NCBI RefSeq assembly: GCF_013409045.1
Contig: NZ_JACCBT010000001.1
Span: 3,162,001 to 3,226,000, forward strand
Length of the DNA stretch: 64,000 bases
Source of the DNA: Actinomadura citrea
GTDB taxonomy: Bacteria > Actinomycetota > Actinomycetes > Streptosporangiales > Streptosporangiaceae
Direction of reading: 5' to 3'
Positions 17,213 through 27,118 of this stretch are shown here, one piece after another. Numbering within the stretch: position 1 is the first letter of the stretch; every line of letters begins with the position of its first letter. Under the pieces are notes generated by a model. That model had not been told where the DNA came from. It made no database searches and worked only from the letters and a program-made list of their open reading frames with translations. The position numbers and the translations under genes were made by a program.

Positions 17213-17997
17213 CCACGACGAGCAGGCGGCCGCCGACCAAGGCGCCCAAGAAGAGGACCCCGGAGCGCCTGGACGGCGCCGCCCCGGCCAGGCCCGCGCC
17301 GCCGAAGAGCCGGTCCGCCGGGACCGCTCCCGTCAAGCCGCCCCCCGCGAAGCCGACGCCCGCGAGGCCGACGGCGGCGAAGGCGACGCCGGTCAAGGCG
17401 GCTCCGGCCAAGAGCACGAAGGTCGCGAAGAACACGAAGGGCGCCGGCAGCCCGACCGGTGGTGCGCAGGGCGCCGCCGCGTCGGCGCGCGGCGGGCAGA
17501 CCGCGCCGCGCGCCCCGTTCGTCCTGCTCATCGTCGGGCTGCTCGGCGGCGCGCTGGTCAGCCTGCTGCTGCTCAACACCGTCCTCGCCAAGGACGCCTT
17601 CACGCTGACGCGGCTGCAGCAGAGCAACAAGCAGCTCGAACAGCAGCGCCAGGCCTACGAGGAGGAGATCGCCCGCGAGGGGGCCCCGCAGCAGCTGTCG
17701 AAGAAGGCCGAGGGGCTCGGCATGAGGCAGGGCAAGGACCCGGCCTTCTTCTCCACCGAGCCCGGCCGCCCCGGCGGCACCATCCGCCCGGTCCCGCACT
17801 CGGCGGCGGCGTCGGCCGGCGCGGCGGGCGTTCTCGGCGTGCCCGGCACCGTGATCCCCGGCGACGGTGTCCCGCCCGCCGACGCCCGGACGAACGGCAC
17901 CGGCGCGGGAACGCGGAACGGGACCGGCGCGGGCACACGGAACGGCACAGGAACACGGAACGGCACAGGTACACAGACCGGGCACGGGGCACCGTGA
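17209..17997 (+). CDS. ftsL: FtsL-like divisome protein with long disordered tails
   Basis: This 262-residue protein has the FtsL plan of one membrane helix followed by a short coiled coil. The helix is at about residues 104-126 ([20 protein letters not shown]), then a coiled coil [26 protein letters not shown]. FtsL works with FtsQ and DivIC/FtsB to activate FtsW-FtsI. The cytoplasmic N-terminus of about 100 residues is rich in Lys, Pro and Ala. The periplasmic tail ends in [14 protein letters not shown] repeats. Most FtsL proteins are near 100 residues, so both tails are extensions. Position between rsmH and ftsI supports the call more than sequence identity. It overlaps rsmH by four bases. 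Confidence 0.85.
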   Translation: MTTTSRRPPTKAPKKRTPERLDGAAPARPAPPKSRSAGTAPVKPPPAKPTPARPTAAKATPVKAAPAKSTKVAKNTKGAGSPTGGAQGAAASARGGQTAPRAPFVLLIVGLLGGALVSLLLLNTVLAKDAFTLTRLQQSNKQLEQQRQAYEEEIAREGAPQQLSKKAEGLGMRQGKDPAFFSTEPGRPGGTIRPVPHSAAASAGAAGVLGVPGTVIPGDGVPPADARTNGTGAGTRNGTGAGTRNGTGTRNGTGTQTGHGAP

Positions 17998-18031
17998 GCG
18001 GGCGCGGGTACGGCGGGGAGCGGGTGGAACG

Positions 18032-20284
18032 GTGACGAAGGGCCCGGGACGCGGTCCCGCCGGGCCGCCCCCCGGGCGCAAACGCGGCTCGGACGGGCGC
18101 GGCCCGCGCGGCGCGGCCGGGCGGGACGACAAGAGCGGCCCGGGCGCGGCGCGCGCGTCCGGGCGTCAGACAGGGAGCACGCCGCGCCCGCCCGCGGGAC
18201 GGGCGGACGGCGCGGGACGGGCGGGCACGAAGGGCGGCGGTGCCCGCCGTCCCGCGCGCGGCGGCACGGTTCCGGCCCCCCGCAAGGAGACCCCGCCCAA
18301 GGAGCCCCCGCGCAAGGACACCGCACGCAAGGAGAAGCCGAGCGGGCGGACGGGCGGCGCGGCGACGGCCCTCAAGCGATCCGCGCGGAAGAAGGCGCCC
18401 GCCAAGGGCACGGCCGCGGAGGGCCGCACGGCCCGCAACGCCCAGAGCGCGCGGCCTAAGCCGGACGGCGCGGCCCCCCGCGGCTCGCGCGCCGGCGGCT
18501 CCGGACGGCGCCCCCCGCCCGGCCGCCCCCCGCGGTCCCGGGTCCCCTTCCACCGGCGCGACCCGCTCAAGCGGCTCAACGTCGGTCTGCTCGTCGTCGC
18601 GTTCGTGCTGTCGCTGTTCGCCGGGCGGCTCGTCCAGCTCCAGACGATCGACTCGGGGCAGTACACCGAGCAGGCGATGCTGCAGCGGATGCGGGAGCTC
18701 ACGCTGCCCGCCGTCCGCGGCGACATCACCGACGCGCAGGGCAACCCGCTCGCCATGACGGTGGAGGCCCGCGCGATCTTCGCGGACCCCTCGCTCATCA
18801 AGGCGGACCGGCGGCAGCCGATCGTCAACGCGCTGGCCCCGACGCTCGGGCTGAACCCGGCGACGCTGCTGAAGCAGATCAGCAAGCCCGGGACGCGGTT
18901 CGTGTACCTCGCGCACGGGGTCCGCCCCGACCAGGCGCGGCTGGTCAGCTCGTGGAACTTCCTCGGCATCGGTACTTTGCCGGAATATCGCCGGGAATAT
19001 CCCAACGATTCGCTGGCCGCCAGCGTCATAGGTTTCGTGAACGACACGGGGAGCGGGGCCGCCGGCCTGGAGAGTTCGCTGAACGGCGTGCTCGCCGGCA
19101 AGGAGGGCTGGCAGCGGGTCGAGATCAGTCCCGAGGGCCAGCACATCCCCATGGGCGAGGACCAGAAGCGCCCGTCGGTGCCCGGCCGCGGGATCCGGCT
19201 GACGTTGCAACGCGACCTGCAGTTCAAGGCGCAGCAGGCGATCGAGCAGCAGGTCAGGGCGAGCAGGGCCAAGAGCGGCACCGTGATCGTCATGGACCCG
19301 CGCACCGGCCGGCTCCTCGCGATGGCCTCCGCGCCGGGGTTCGACCCGAACGACTACGCCGACTCCGACCGGTCCCGCTGGGGCAGCCCCCTGGTGCAGG
19401 ACGCCTACGAGCCGGGCAGCACCGGCAAGGTCGTCACCGCCGCGGCCGTCATGGAGCACGGCGGCGTCACCCCGCAGACGCCCTACACCGTCCCCGACAA
19501 GATCAAGAAGTACGACCTGGTGTTCCACGACTCGCACACCCACCCGCCCGAGCGGCTCACGTTCGCCGGCGTGCTCGCCAAGTCGAGCAACGTCGGCACG
19601 ATCATGGCCAGCGAGAGCATCGGCCCGCAGCGGCTCTACCAGACGCTGCGGGACTTCGGGTTCGGCCGGCGGACCGGCCTGCCGCTGCCCGGCGAGACGG
19701 CGGGCCTCCTGGAGCCGCCGACCAGGTGGTCGGGCACCGACCGGTACCCGATCGCGTTCGGGCAGACGGTCTCGGTGAACGCGGTGCAGATGGCGAGCGT
19801 GTACTCGACGATCGCCAACGGCGGCGTCCGCGTCGCGCCGAACCTGGTCGCGGGCACCGTCGGGGATCACGACAGGTTCACCCCGGCGCCCGCGCCGGAG
19901 CGCAAGCAGGTCATCAGCGCGAAGACGGCCCGGCAGATCAGCGACATGCTGGAGGGCGTCACGACGAAGGAGGGCACCGCCCCGAAGGCCCAGATCAAGG
20001 GATACCGCGTCGCAGGCAAGACCGGCACCGCCGAGATCGTCAACCCGCGCTGCGGCTGCTACGACGGCGGCGGCTACACCGCCTCGTTCGCCGGGTTCGC
20101 GCCCGCGGACGACCCGCGCCTGGTGGTGCAGGTCGTCCTGCAGGATCCGAAGCGCGGGAGCCACTATGGTGGCGATGCGGCGGCACCGGTCTTCAAGGAC
20201 GTGATGAGCTTCGCGCTTCAGTCCGAGAAGATCCCGCCGACGGGGAGCAGGCCGCCGATCATCGAGATCCGCGCCCGCGACTGA
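18032..20284 (+). CDS. ftsI: septal peptidoglycan transpeptidase (PBP3)
   Basis: This class B penicillin-binding protein has about 750 residues. A 180-residue Arg/Lys/Pro/Gly-rich cytoplasmic tail precedes the single membrane helix (LNVGLLVVAFVLSLFAGRLV). A pedestal domain containing RGDITDAQGNPLAM follows, then the transpeptidase domain with S463-x-x-K466 (STGK), S518-S519-N520 and K663-T-G. It cross-links septal peptidoglycan together with FtsW. I chose GTG 18032, which follows a GGAGCGGGTGG stretch and lies 34 bases after ftsL. The longer upstream frame overlaps ftsL. A Cys pair in PRCGCYDGG near the C-terminus could form a disulfide. Confidence 0.94.
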   Translation: MTKGPGRGPAGPPPGRKRGSDGRGPRGAAGRDDKSGPGAARASGRQTGSTPRPPAGRADGAGRAGTKGGGARRPARGGTVPAPRKETPPKEPPRKDTARKEKPSGRTGGAATALKRSARKKAPAKGTAAEGRTARNAQSARPKPDGAAPRGSRAGGSGRRPPPGRPPRSRVPFHRRDPLKRLNVGLLVVAFVLSLFAGRLVQLQTIDSGQYTEQAMLQRMRELTLPAVRGDITDAQGNPLAMTVEARAIFADPSLIKADRRQPIVNALAPTLGLNPATLLKQISKPGTRFVYLAHGVRPDQARLVSSWNFLGIGTLPEYRREYPNDSLAASVIGFVNDTGSGAAGLESSLNGVLAGKEGWQRVEISPEGQHIPMGEDQKRPSVPGRGIRLTLQRDLQFKAQQAIEQQVRASRAKSGTVIVMDPRTGRLLAMASAPGFDPNDYADSDRSRWGSPLVQDAYEPGSTGKVVTAAAVMEHGGVTPQTPYTVPDKIKKYDLVFHDSHTHPPERLTFAGVLAKSSNVGTIMASESIGPQRLYQTLRDFGFGRRTGLPLPGETAGLLEPPTRWSGTDRYPIAFGQTVSVNAVQMASVYSTIANGGVRVAPNLVAGTVGDHDRFTPAPAPERKQVISAKTARQISDMLEGVTTKEGTAPKAQIKGYRVAGKTGTAEIVNPRCGCYDGGGYTASFAGFAPADDPRLVVQVVLQDPKRGSHYGGDAAAPVFKDVMSFALQSEKIPPTGSRPPIIEIRARD

Positions 20285-20365
20285 GCGCAGCGAGTACCCT
20301 CCTCGCCTGTGAGTCCACCACCCGTGTCCCACCAGTCCCGTACCGTCCGCAACGAAAGAAACGCC

Positions 20366-21940
20366 ATGCGTCCCACCACCAACCCGGCTCGTCCGCTGAG
20401 CGGACTCGCGGCGCTTCTCGGAATCGGACAGGACGGGCAGGGCGGGGGGACCGCGGGGGACGCGGTGTCCGTCACGGGGATCACACACGACTCGCGCGCC
20501 GTGCTGCCCGGCGACGTCTACGTGGCGCTGCCCGGCGCCCGCGCGCACGGCGCCCAGTTCTCCGCCCAGGCCGCGGAGGCCGGCGCCGTGGCGATCCTCA
20601 CCGACGTCGAGGGTCACGACCGGGCCGCGGCGACGGGCCTGCCCGTCCTGGTGACGAGGGACGTCCGGGCGCGGCTCGGCGACGCGGCGTCGTGGGTGTA
20701 CGGCGAGCCCGGCAGCGACATCACCCTCATCGGCGTGACCGGCACCAGCGGCAAGACCACCACGGTGTTCCTGCTGGAGGCGGGCCTGCGCGCCGCCGGG
20801 ATCGAGACGGGCCTGGTCGGCGGCGTCGAGATCCGGGTGGGCGGCGACCGGGTGCCGAGCGCGCTCACCACGCCGGAGGCGACCGACCTGCACGCGCTGC
20901 TGGCGATGATGCGCGAGCGCGGCGTCGGCGCCGCCGCGATGGAGGTGTCCAGCCACGCGCTCGTCCAGGGCCGGGTCGGCGGCGCCCGCTACGAGGTCGC
21001 GGTGTTCACCAACCTGTCCCAGGACCACCTCGACTACCACCCGACCATGCAGGACTACTTCCTCGCGAAGGCGCGGCTGTTCACGCCCGAGTACTCGCGG
21101 GTCGGCGTGATCAACCTCGACGACCACTACGGCCGCGAGCTGCTGGAGATCGCCACGGTGCCGGCGACGACGTTCTCCCCGACCGGGGACCCGGCGGCCG
21201 ACTGGCGGGCCGAGGACGTGCGCGTCGGCGCCGACGGCAGCGTGTTCCGCGTCGTCGGGCCCCTCGGCATCGAGGCCGACGGCGAGGTCCGCCTCGCCGG
21301 GCCGTTCAACGTCGCCAACGCCCTGGCCGCGATCGTCGCGCTGGTGGAGGCGGGCATTCCGCTGCAGGCGGCGGTCCGTGGGGTGGCCTCGCTGCCGGGC
21401 GTCCCCGGGCGGCTGGAGCGGGTCGACGAGGGGCAGGACTTCGTGACCCTCGTCGACTACTCGCACAAGCCGGGCGCGGTCGAGGCCGTCCTGAACGCGC
21501 TGCGGCCCGTCACCGAGGGCGACCTCGCGGTGGTGATCGGCTGCGGCGGCGACCGCGACCGCGGCAAGCGGCCGCTCATGGGCGAGGCCGCCGCGCGGCT
21601 GGCCGACATGGCGTACCTCACCAACGACAACCCGAGGTCGGAAGATCCACTGGCCATCCTTGCCGCTATGGTCGAGGGCGGGCTCAAGGTGCCGCAGCCG
21701 GAGCGCGCGCACATCGTCGTGGAGCCCGACCGCGCCGCAGCGATCGACCTGGCCGTCGGCCGCGCCCGCCGCGGCGACGTCGTCGTCGTCGCGGGCAAGG
21801 GGCACGAGCAGGGCCAGAACGTGGCGGGCGAGATACACCCGTTCGACGACCGGGAGGTCGTGCGCGCCGCGCTCCGGCGCCGTGCGGACGCGTTCCGGCG
21901 CCATGGACAAGGGACAAGAGGGGACGGGACGCAGGCGTGA
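20366..21940 (+). CDS. murE: UDP-MurNAc-tripeptide synthetase (meso-DAP adding)
   Basis: This Mur ligase of about 524 residues adds the third residue to UDP-MurNAc-L-Ala-D-Glu. The ATP-binding loop is GVTGTSGKTTTVF, and the ligase motifs HALVQGRVGG and TNLSQDHLDYH are present. The amino-acid-selecting motif is DNPRSEDP; DNPR marks enzymes that use meso-diaminopimelate. I prefer ATG 20366, since the family usually starts shortly before PLSGLAALLG. GTG 20309 is in frame and would add 19 residues; neither has a strong ribosome binding site. The stop overlaps the murF GTG start (GTGA). Confidence 0.94.
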   Translation: MRPTTNPARPLSGLAALLGIGQDGQGGGTAGDAVSVTGITHDSRAVLPGDVYVALPGARAHGAQFSAQAAEAGAVAILTDVEGHDRAAATGLPVLVTRDVRARLGDAASWVYGEPGSDITLIGVTGTSGKTTTVFLLEAGLRAAGIETGLVGGVEIRVGGDRVPSALTTPEATDLHALLAMMRERGVGAAAMEVSSHALVQGRVGGARYEVAVFTNLSQDHLDYHPTMQDYFLAKARLFTPEYSRVGVINLDDHYGRELLEIATVPATTFSPTGDPAADWRAEDVRVGADGSVFRVVGPLGIEADGEVRLAGPFNVANALAAIVALVEAGIPLQAAVRGVASLPGVPGRLERVDEGQDFVTLVDYSHKPGAVEAVLNALRPVTEGDLAVVIGCGGDRDRGKRPLMGEAAARLADMAYLTNDNPRSEDPLAILAAMVEGGLKVPQPERAHIVVEPDRAAAIDLAVGRARRGDVVVVAGKGHEQGQNVAGEIHPFDDREVVRAALRRRADAFRRHGQGTRGDGTQA

Positions 21941-23349
21941 TCCCACTTCCGCTGTCGACGATCGCGGAGATCACGGGAGGGACCCGGCACGGGCCGGCGG
22001 ACCCGGTGGTGGACGACCCCGTACTGGATGACCCCGTGGTCACCGGCCCGGTGGTGATCGACTCCCGCGCGGTGGAACCCGGGGCGCTGTTCGCGGCGCT
22101 GAAGGGCGAGCGCGCGGACGGGCACGACTTCGCGGCCGGGGCCCTCGCGGCCGGGGCGGCGGGCGTGCTCGCACAACACCCGGTGGACGGGCCGTGCGTG
22201 GTCGTCGACGACGTCCAGGAGGCGCTCGGACGGCTCGCCAGGGCCGTCCTGGAGCGGCTGCCGGACGTGACCGTCGTCGCGGTCACCGGCTCGGCCGGCA
22301 AGACCTCCACCAAGGACCTCATCGGGCAGGTCCTGAGCGGCGCGGGCCCGACGGTCTACCCGCCCGGCTCGTTCAACAACGAGATCGGGCTGCCGCTCAC
22401 CGTGCTGCGCGCCGACCCCGCCACCCGGCACCTCGTGCTGGAGATGGGCGCCCGCGGCATCGGCCACATCGCCTACCTGACCGGGATCGCGCGCCCGGAC
22501 GTCGGCGTCGTGCTGAACGTCGGCACCGCGCACGTCGGTGAGTTCGGCAGCCGGGAGAACATCGCCGTGGCCAAGGGCGAGATCGTGGAAGCGGTCCCGC
22601 CGGGCGGCACGGCCGTCCTCAACGCCGACGACCCGCTGGTCGGCGCGATGGCATCCCGGACGAAGGGCGAGGTCGTCACGTTCGGCCGCTCGCCGGGCGC
22701 CGCGGTCCGCGCCGAGGGCGAGACCCTCGACGACCAGGGCCGGGCGCGCTTCACCCTGGTCACGCCGGAGGGCGCTGCGCCGGTCGCGCTGCGCCTGCAC
22801 GGCTCGCACGCCGTCCCGAACGCGCTGGCCGCGGCCGCCGCCGCGCGCGCGGCGGGGCTCGCGACCGGAGCGATCGCCGAGGCGCTCTCGGCGGCCGTGC
22901 CGGTCAGCCGGTGGCGGATGGAGGTCACCGAGCGGGCCGACGGGGTGACCGTGGTGAACGACGCCTACAACGCCAACCCCGACTCGACCCGCGCCGCGAT
23001 CGACGTGCTCGTGCATCTGGCCCGCGGCCGCCGCGCCTACGCGGTGCTGGGCGAGATGGCCGAACTAGGTGACTCGTCCGTGGCGGAACATGCCAGGATC
23101 GGGCAGCATGTCGCGCGCAGCGGGATCGCCGGGTTCGTGGTGGTCGGCGCGAACGCGGCGGCGATGGCCGAAGGGGCCGGGCAGGTGGCGTCATGGACGG
23201 GAGAGTGCGTACAGGTGGATGACGTCGGCGCGGCGGTGACCGTGCTCAGGGAGCGGCTCGCGCCGCGGGACGTCGTGCTGGTGAAGGGCTCCCGCGTGGC
23301 CGGCCTGGAACGGGTGGCCGAGGCGATCCTCGCGGAGGACGGCCGATGA
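21937..23349 (+). CDS. murF: UDP-MurNAc-tripeptide--D-Ala-D-Ala ligase
   Basis: This 470-residue cytoplasmic Mur ligase attaches D-Ala-D-Ala to the stem peptide. Its domains run in order: an N-terminal UDP-binding domain ([23 protein letters not shown]), the ATP loop [13 protein letters not shown], and a C-terminal domain with [14 protein letters not shown]. The start is GTG 21937, overlapping the murE stop as GTGA. The stop likewise overlaps mraY as ATGA. An Asp/Pro/Val-rich stretch near residues 24-45 ([19 protein letters not shown]) is an unusual repetitive insertion before the core of the first domain. Confidence 0.94.
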   Translation: MIPLPLSTIAEITGGTRHGPADPVVDDPVLDDPVVTGPVVIDSRAVEPGALFAALKGERADGHDFAAGALAAGAAGVLAQHPVDGPCVVVDDVQEALGRLARAVLERLPDVTVVAVTGSAGKTSTKDLIGQVLSGAGPTVYPPGSFNNEIGLPLTVLRADPATRHLVLEMGARGIGHIAYLTGIARPDVGVVLNVGTAHVGEFGSRENIAVAKGEIVEAVPPGGTAVLNADDPLVGAMASRTKGEVVTFGRSPGAAVRAEGETLDDQGRARFTLVTPEGAAPVALRLHGSHAVPNALAAAAAARAAGLATGAIAEALSAAVPVSRWRMEVTERADGVTVVNDAYNANPDSTRAAIDVLVHLARGRRAYAVLGEMAELGDSSVAEHARIGQHVARSGIAGFVVVGANAAAMAEGAGQVASWTGECVQVDDVGAAVTVLRERLAPRDVVLVKGSRVAGLERVAEAILAEDGR

Positions 23350-24404
23350 CCAACATCATCATCGCCGCGGGGATCGCGCTGATCTTCGTCGGGGTCGGCA
23401 CACCGGTGTGGATCCGCATCGTCAACCGGCTCGGCTACGGCCAGATGATCCGCGACGAGGGCCCCGAGGCCCACCTGAACAAGCGCGGCACCCCCACGAT
23501 GGGCGGGACGGTCTTCATCGTCGGCTCGCTCGTCGGCTACGCGGCCGCGCACCTGTTCACCGGGGAGGTCCCCACCATCTCGGGGATCCTCGTGCTGTTC
23601 CTGATGACCGGCCTCGGCCTCGTCGGGTTCGTGGACGACTACATCAAGGTGTTCAAGCAGCGCAGCCTCGGCCTGCGCAGCGGCGCCAAGATGATCGGCA
23701 TCGTCCTCGTCGGCGTCGTGTTCGCGGTGGGGTCGCTGAACTTCCCCAACGGCTACGACGTCACCCCCGCCGACCCCCACCTGTCCTTCCTGCGCGACTT
23801 CGGCCCCTCGATCGGCCCGTACCTGTTCGTGGTGTGGGCGCTGCTGCTCATCGCGGCCATGTCCAACGGCGTGAACCTCACCGACGGGCTGGACGGTCTC
23901 GCGGCGGGCCCGGCCGGCATGGTGCTGGCCGCCTACGTCATCATCGGCAACTGGCAGCTGCGCAACAGCTGCGCCGCCGCCCTCGCCCCCAACTGCTACA
24001 GCGTCCGCGACCCCCTGGACCTCGCGGTGGTCGCCGCGGCCGTGCTCGGCGGCGTGTTCGGGTTCCTGTGGTGGAACGCCCCGCCCGCGAAGATCTTCAT
24101 GGGCGACACCGGTTCGCTGGCCCTCGGCGGCGTCCTGGTCGGCCTGGCGATCCTCACCCGCACCCAGTTCCTGCTCGCCATCCTGTGCGGGCTGATCGTG
24201 ATGATCACGCTGTCGGTGATCATCCAGGTCGGCGGGTTCAAGATGACCGGGAAACGCGTGTTCAAGATGGCGCCGCTGCAGCACCACTTCGAGCTGTCGG
24301 GATGGGCCGAGACCACCATCGTCGTGCGCTTCTGGCTGATGTCCGCGCTCTTCGTGGCGATCGGCATCGGCCTGTTCTACCTGGAATGGATGCCGAAGAA
24401 GTGA
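23346..24404 (+). CDS. mraY: phospho-MurNAc-pentapeptide translocase
   Basis: This 352-residue multi-spanning membrane enzyme transfers phospho-MurNAc-pentapeptide to undecaprenyl phosphate, making lipid I. About ten membrane helices are visible. The conserved segments [12 protein letters not shown] (the Asp-Asp pair), [29 protein letters not shown] and the His-rich [11 protein letters not shown] are intact. Length is normal. It overlaps murF by four bases (ATGA) and murD by four bases (GTGA), so its translation is tied to both neighbours. Confidence 0.97.
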   Translation: MTNIIIAAGIALIFVGVGTPVWIRIVNRLGYGQMIRDEGPEAHLNKRGTPTMGGTVFIVGSLVGYAAAHLFTGEVPTISGILVLFLMTGLGLVGFVDDYIKVFKQRSLGLRSGAKMIGIVLVGVVFAVGSLNFPNGYDVTPADPHLSFLRDFGPSIGPYLFVVWALLLIAAMSNGVNLTDGLDGLAAGPAGMVLAAYVIIGNWQLRNSCAAALAPNCYSVRDPLDLAVVAAAVLGGVFGFLWWNAPPAKIFMGDTGSLALGGVLVGLAILTRTQFLLAILCGLIVMITLSVIIQVGGFKMTGKRVFKMAPLQHHFELSGWAETTIVVRFWLMSALFVAIGIGLFYLEWMPKK

Positions 24405-25819
24405 GCGAGAGCCCCTGGGAGGGCCGTTCCTGGGACGGCCCGAGCGTGTGCGTGGCCGGGCTCGGCGTGTCCGGCCGCGCCGCCGCCCGCGTCCTCGCCG
24501 CGCGCGGTGCCCGCGTCACCCTCGTGGACGCCCGCGACGGCGCGGAGCAGCGCGGGCACGCCGCCGAGCTGGAGGCCTGCGGGGTCGTGGTCCGGCTCGG
24601 CGACGGCGAGTCCCTCCCGGCGGGCACCGGCCTCGTCGTGACCTCGCCGGGCTGGCGGCCGGACGCGCCGCTGCTCGCCGCGGCCGCCGCGGCCGGCATC
24701 GAGATCATCGGCGAGGTGGAGCTGGCGTGGCGGCTCCGCCCCGAGGGCGCGGCGCCCTGGCTGGCCATCACCGGGACGGACGGCAAGACCACCGTCGTGC
24801 GGATGCTGGCCTGCATGCTCACCGCCGCCGGCCGCAAGGCCCTCGCCGTCGGGAACGTCGGGACGCCGATCGTGGAGGCCGTCGGCGAGCCCCACGACGT
24901 GCTGGCGGTGGAGCTGTCGAGCTACCAGCTGCACTGGTCCCGCTCGCTCGCCCCGTACGCGGCCACGGTGCTGAATGTCGCACCCGACCACCTCGACTGG
25001 CACGGCTCGATGGACGCCTACGTCGGCGCCAAGGCGAAGATCTTCGCCCCGGGCTGCGTCGCCGTCTACAACGCCGACGACGACACCTCCGCGGCACTCG
25101 CCGAACGCGCCGAGGGCGTGTCCCGGCGGATCGGCTTCACCCTCCGGGTGCCGCGCCCCGGGGAGCTCGGCGTCGTGGAGGAGCTGCTGGTCGACCGGGC
25201 CTTCACCGACGACCCCGCGAGCGAGGCCGCCGAACTGGCCGCGCTCGGCGACGTGCGGCCGTTCGCGCCGCACAACGTCGCCAACGCGCTCGCCGCCGCC
25301 GGGCTGGCCCGCGCGTTCGGCGTGCCGCCCGAGGCCGTCCGCGAGGGGCTGCGGGCGTTCGTCCCCGACCCGCACCGCATCCAGCACGTCGCCGACGTCG
25401 CGGGCGTCGCCTACGTCAACGACTCCAAGGCGACCCAGCCGCACGCCGCCGCAGCGTCCCTCGCCGCCTATGACAGCGTCGTGTGGATCGCCGGCGGCCT
25501 CCTCAAGGGCCTGGACGTCGACGACCTCGTGCGCTCATGCGCCGGGCGGCTGCGCGGCGCCGTGCTGATGGGACGGGACCGGCACCGGATCGCCGAGGCA
25601 CTCGCGCGACACGCCCCGGATGTCCCCGTGGTGGACGTCCCCGACACCGACACTGGGGCCATGGACCGCGTCGTCGCCCGCGCCTCCGGCCTCGCCCGGC
25701 CCGGGGACACCGTGCTGCTCGCGCCCGTCGGGGCCTCCTTCGACATGTTCGCCAACTACCCGGCCCGCGGGGACGCCTTCATAGCGGCGGTCGAGCGCCT
25801 CTCCCGGGACGCCCGGTAG
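24401..25819 (+). CDS. murD: UDP-MurNAc-L-alanine--D-glutamate ligase
   Basis: This 472-residue Mur ligase adds D-glutamate. The N-terminal Rossmann domain opens with [21 protein letters not shown]. The ATP loop is [14 protein letters not shown], the motif ELSSYQLHW is present, and the C-terminal domain carries [14 protein letters not shown] and [17 protein letters not shown]. The start is GTG 24401, four bases inside the mraY coding region. An in-frame ATG within the end of mraY is possible but less likely. The stop is two bases before the ftsW start. Confidence 0.94.
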   Translation: MSESPWEGRSWDGPSVCVAGLGVSGRAAARVLAARGARVTLVDARDGAEQRGHAAELEACGVVVRLGDGESLPAGTGLVVTSPGWRPDAPLLAAAAAAGIEIIGEVELAWRLRPEGAAPWLAITGTDGKTTVVRMLACMLTAAGRKALAVGNVGTPIVEAVGEPHDVLAVELSSYQLHWSRSLAPYAATVLNVAPDHLDWHGSMDAYVGAKAKIFAPGCVAVYNADDDTSAALAERAEGVSRRIGFTLRVPRPGELGVVEELLVDRAFTDDPASEAAELAALGDVRPFAPHNVANALAAAGLARAFGVPPEAVREGLRAFVPDPHRIQHVADVAGVAYVNDSKATQPHAAAASLAAYDSVVWIAGGLLKGLDVDDLVRSCAGRLRGAVLMGRDRHRIAEALARHAPDVPVVDVPDTDTGAMDRVVARASGLARPGDTVLLAPVGASFDMFANYPARGDAFIAAVERLSRDAR

Positions 25820-25821
25820 CG

Positions 25822-27078
25822 ATGACCACCGCGGCCGGGGAGGACGGCGCCGCCCGGCGTCCGGGGCCACGGGAGCAGGTGGTCGCCGCCGTCGGGCTGC
25901 TCGACCGCCCCCTCACCTCCTACTACCTGGTGCTGGGCTGCTCGGTGATGCTGCTCGCGCTCGGCCTGACGATGGTGCTGTCGGCCTCCAGCGTGAAGCA
26001 GCTCCAGGCGACGGGCTCGGCGTACACGCTGTTCCAGAAGCAGGCCGTGTGGGTCGCGATCGGGCTGCCCGGCATGTGGCTGGCGTCCCGGCTGCCGGTG
26101 AAGACGTTCCGCGCGCTCGCCTACCCGCTGCTGCTGCTGTCGGTGGTCGCGCTGGCGCTGGTGCTGGTCCCCGGGCTCGGGCGCAGCGCGGGCGGCGCGA
26201 CCCGCTGGGTCGACCTCGGCCCGGTGCAGATCCAGCCGTCCGAGCTGGCCAAGCTCGCGCTCGTGCTGTGGGGCGCCGACCTGCTGGCCCGCAAGGACCG
26301 GCTCGGCCAGCTCACCGAGTGGCGGCCGCTGCTGGTGCCGCTGATGCCGGGCGCCGGGGTGCTCGTCCTGCTGGTGATGCTGGGCAGCGACCTCGGCACC
26401 ACGCTGGTGCTCCTCACGATCTTCCTGGCGCTGCTGTGGGTCGTCGGCGCCCCGGGCCGGCTGTTCGTCGGCATCGCGGGGCTCGTGTGCCTGCTCGTGT
26501 CGATCCTCATCATCGTCGAGCCGTACCGGATGCAGCGCCTCACCGGGTTCCTCGACCCGTCCGGCAACCAGCTCACCACCAACTACCAGGGCACGCAGGG
26601 GCTGTTCGCGGTCGCCTCGGGCGGCCTGTTCGGCACGGGCCTCGGCGAGGGCCGCGCCAAGTGGGACTACCTGCCGCACGCCGAGACCGACTTCATCTTC
26701 GCGATCGTGGGGGAGGAGTTCGGCCTCGTCGGGACGCTCGTCGTGCTCGGCCTGTTCGGCCTGCTCACCTACGCGGGCCTGCGCATCGCCAGGCGCGTGA
26801 AGGACCCGTTCACCCGGCTGGCCGCCGCGGGTGCCACGGCGTGGCTGGTGGTCCAGGCGATCGTGAACATCGGCGCGGTCATCGGCGTCCTGCCCATCAC
26901 GGGGATCCCCCTCCCGCTCGTCTCCTACGGGGGCTCGGCGCTCATCCCGACCCTGTTCGCGCTCGGCATGCTCCTGGCGTTCGCCAAGCGCGAGCCCGGC
27001 GCGCGGCAGGCACTCTCCGCACGGGGTCCCGGACCGGTCGTGAGGGCTCTAAGCTGGCTGGGTCTGGCACGGCGTTGA
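25822..27078 (+). CDS. ftsW: septal peptidoglycan polymerase (SEDS)
   Basis: This 418-residue SEDS protein polymerises lipid II at the septum with FtsI. Ten membrane helices are visible after a 35-residue cytoplasmic tail. Family signatures include GATRWVDLGPVQIQPSELAK, GSDLGTTLVL, the Asp-containing AETDFIFAIVGEEFG and the terminal LPLVSYGGSALIP. The start is ATG 25822, immediately after the murD stop. Its position directly before murG matches the pathway order of flipping or polymerisation and lipid II completion. Confidence 0.95.
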   Translation: MTTAAGEDGAARRPGPREQVVAAVGLLDRPLTSYYLVLGCSVMLLALGLTMVLSASSVKQLQATGSAYTLFQKQAVWVAIGLPGMWLASRLPVKTFRALAYPLLLLSVVALALVLVPGLGRSAGGATRWVDLGPVQIQPSELAKLALVLWGADLLARKDRLGQLTEWRPLLVPLMPGAGVLVLLVMLGSDLGTTLVLLTIFLALLWVVGAPGRLFVGIAGLVCLLVSILIIVEPYRMQRLTGFLDPSGNQLTTNYQGTQGLFAVASGGLFGTGLGEGRAKWDYLPHAETDFIFAIVGEEFGLVGTLVVLGLFGLLTYAGLRIARRVKDPFTRLAAAGATAWLVVQAIVNIGAVIGVLPITGIPLPLVSYGGSALIPTLFALGMLLAFAKREPGARQALSARGPGPVVRALSWLGLARR

Positions 27079-27118
27079 AATCCCCCCTTCGAACCACGCT
27101 GAGGAGTTGTCAACGGAC

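Noticed and set aside
18952..21936. A long plus-strand frame running into murF
   Set aside because: The part before 21937 is an out-of-frame shadow of ftsI and murE; MurF similarity starts only at the GTG at 21937.
17600..21946. A 1448-codon open frame on the minus strand across ftsL, ftsI and murE
   Set aside because: It is antisense to well-supported genes and has low-complexity Arg/Ala/Gly-rich composition, as expected from very GC-rich third positions.
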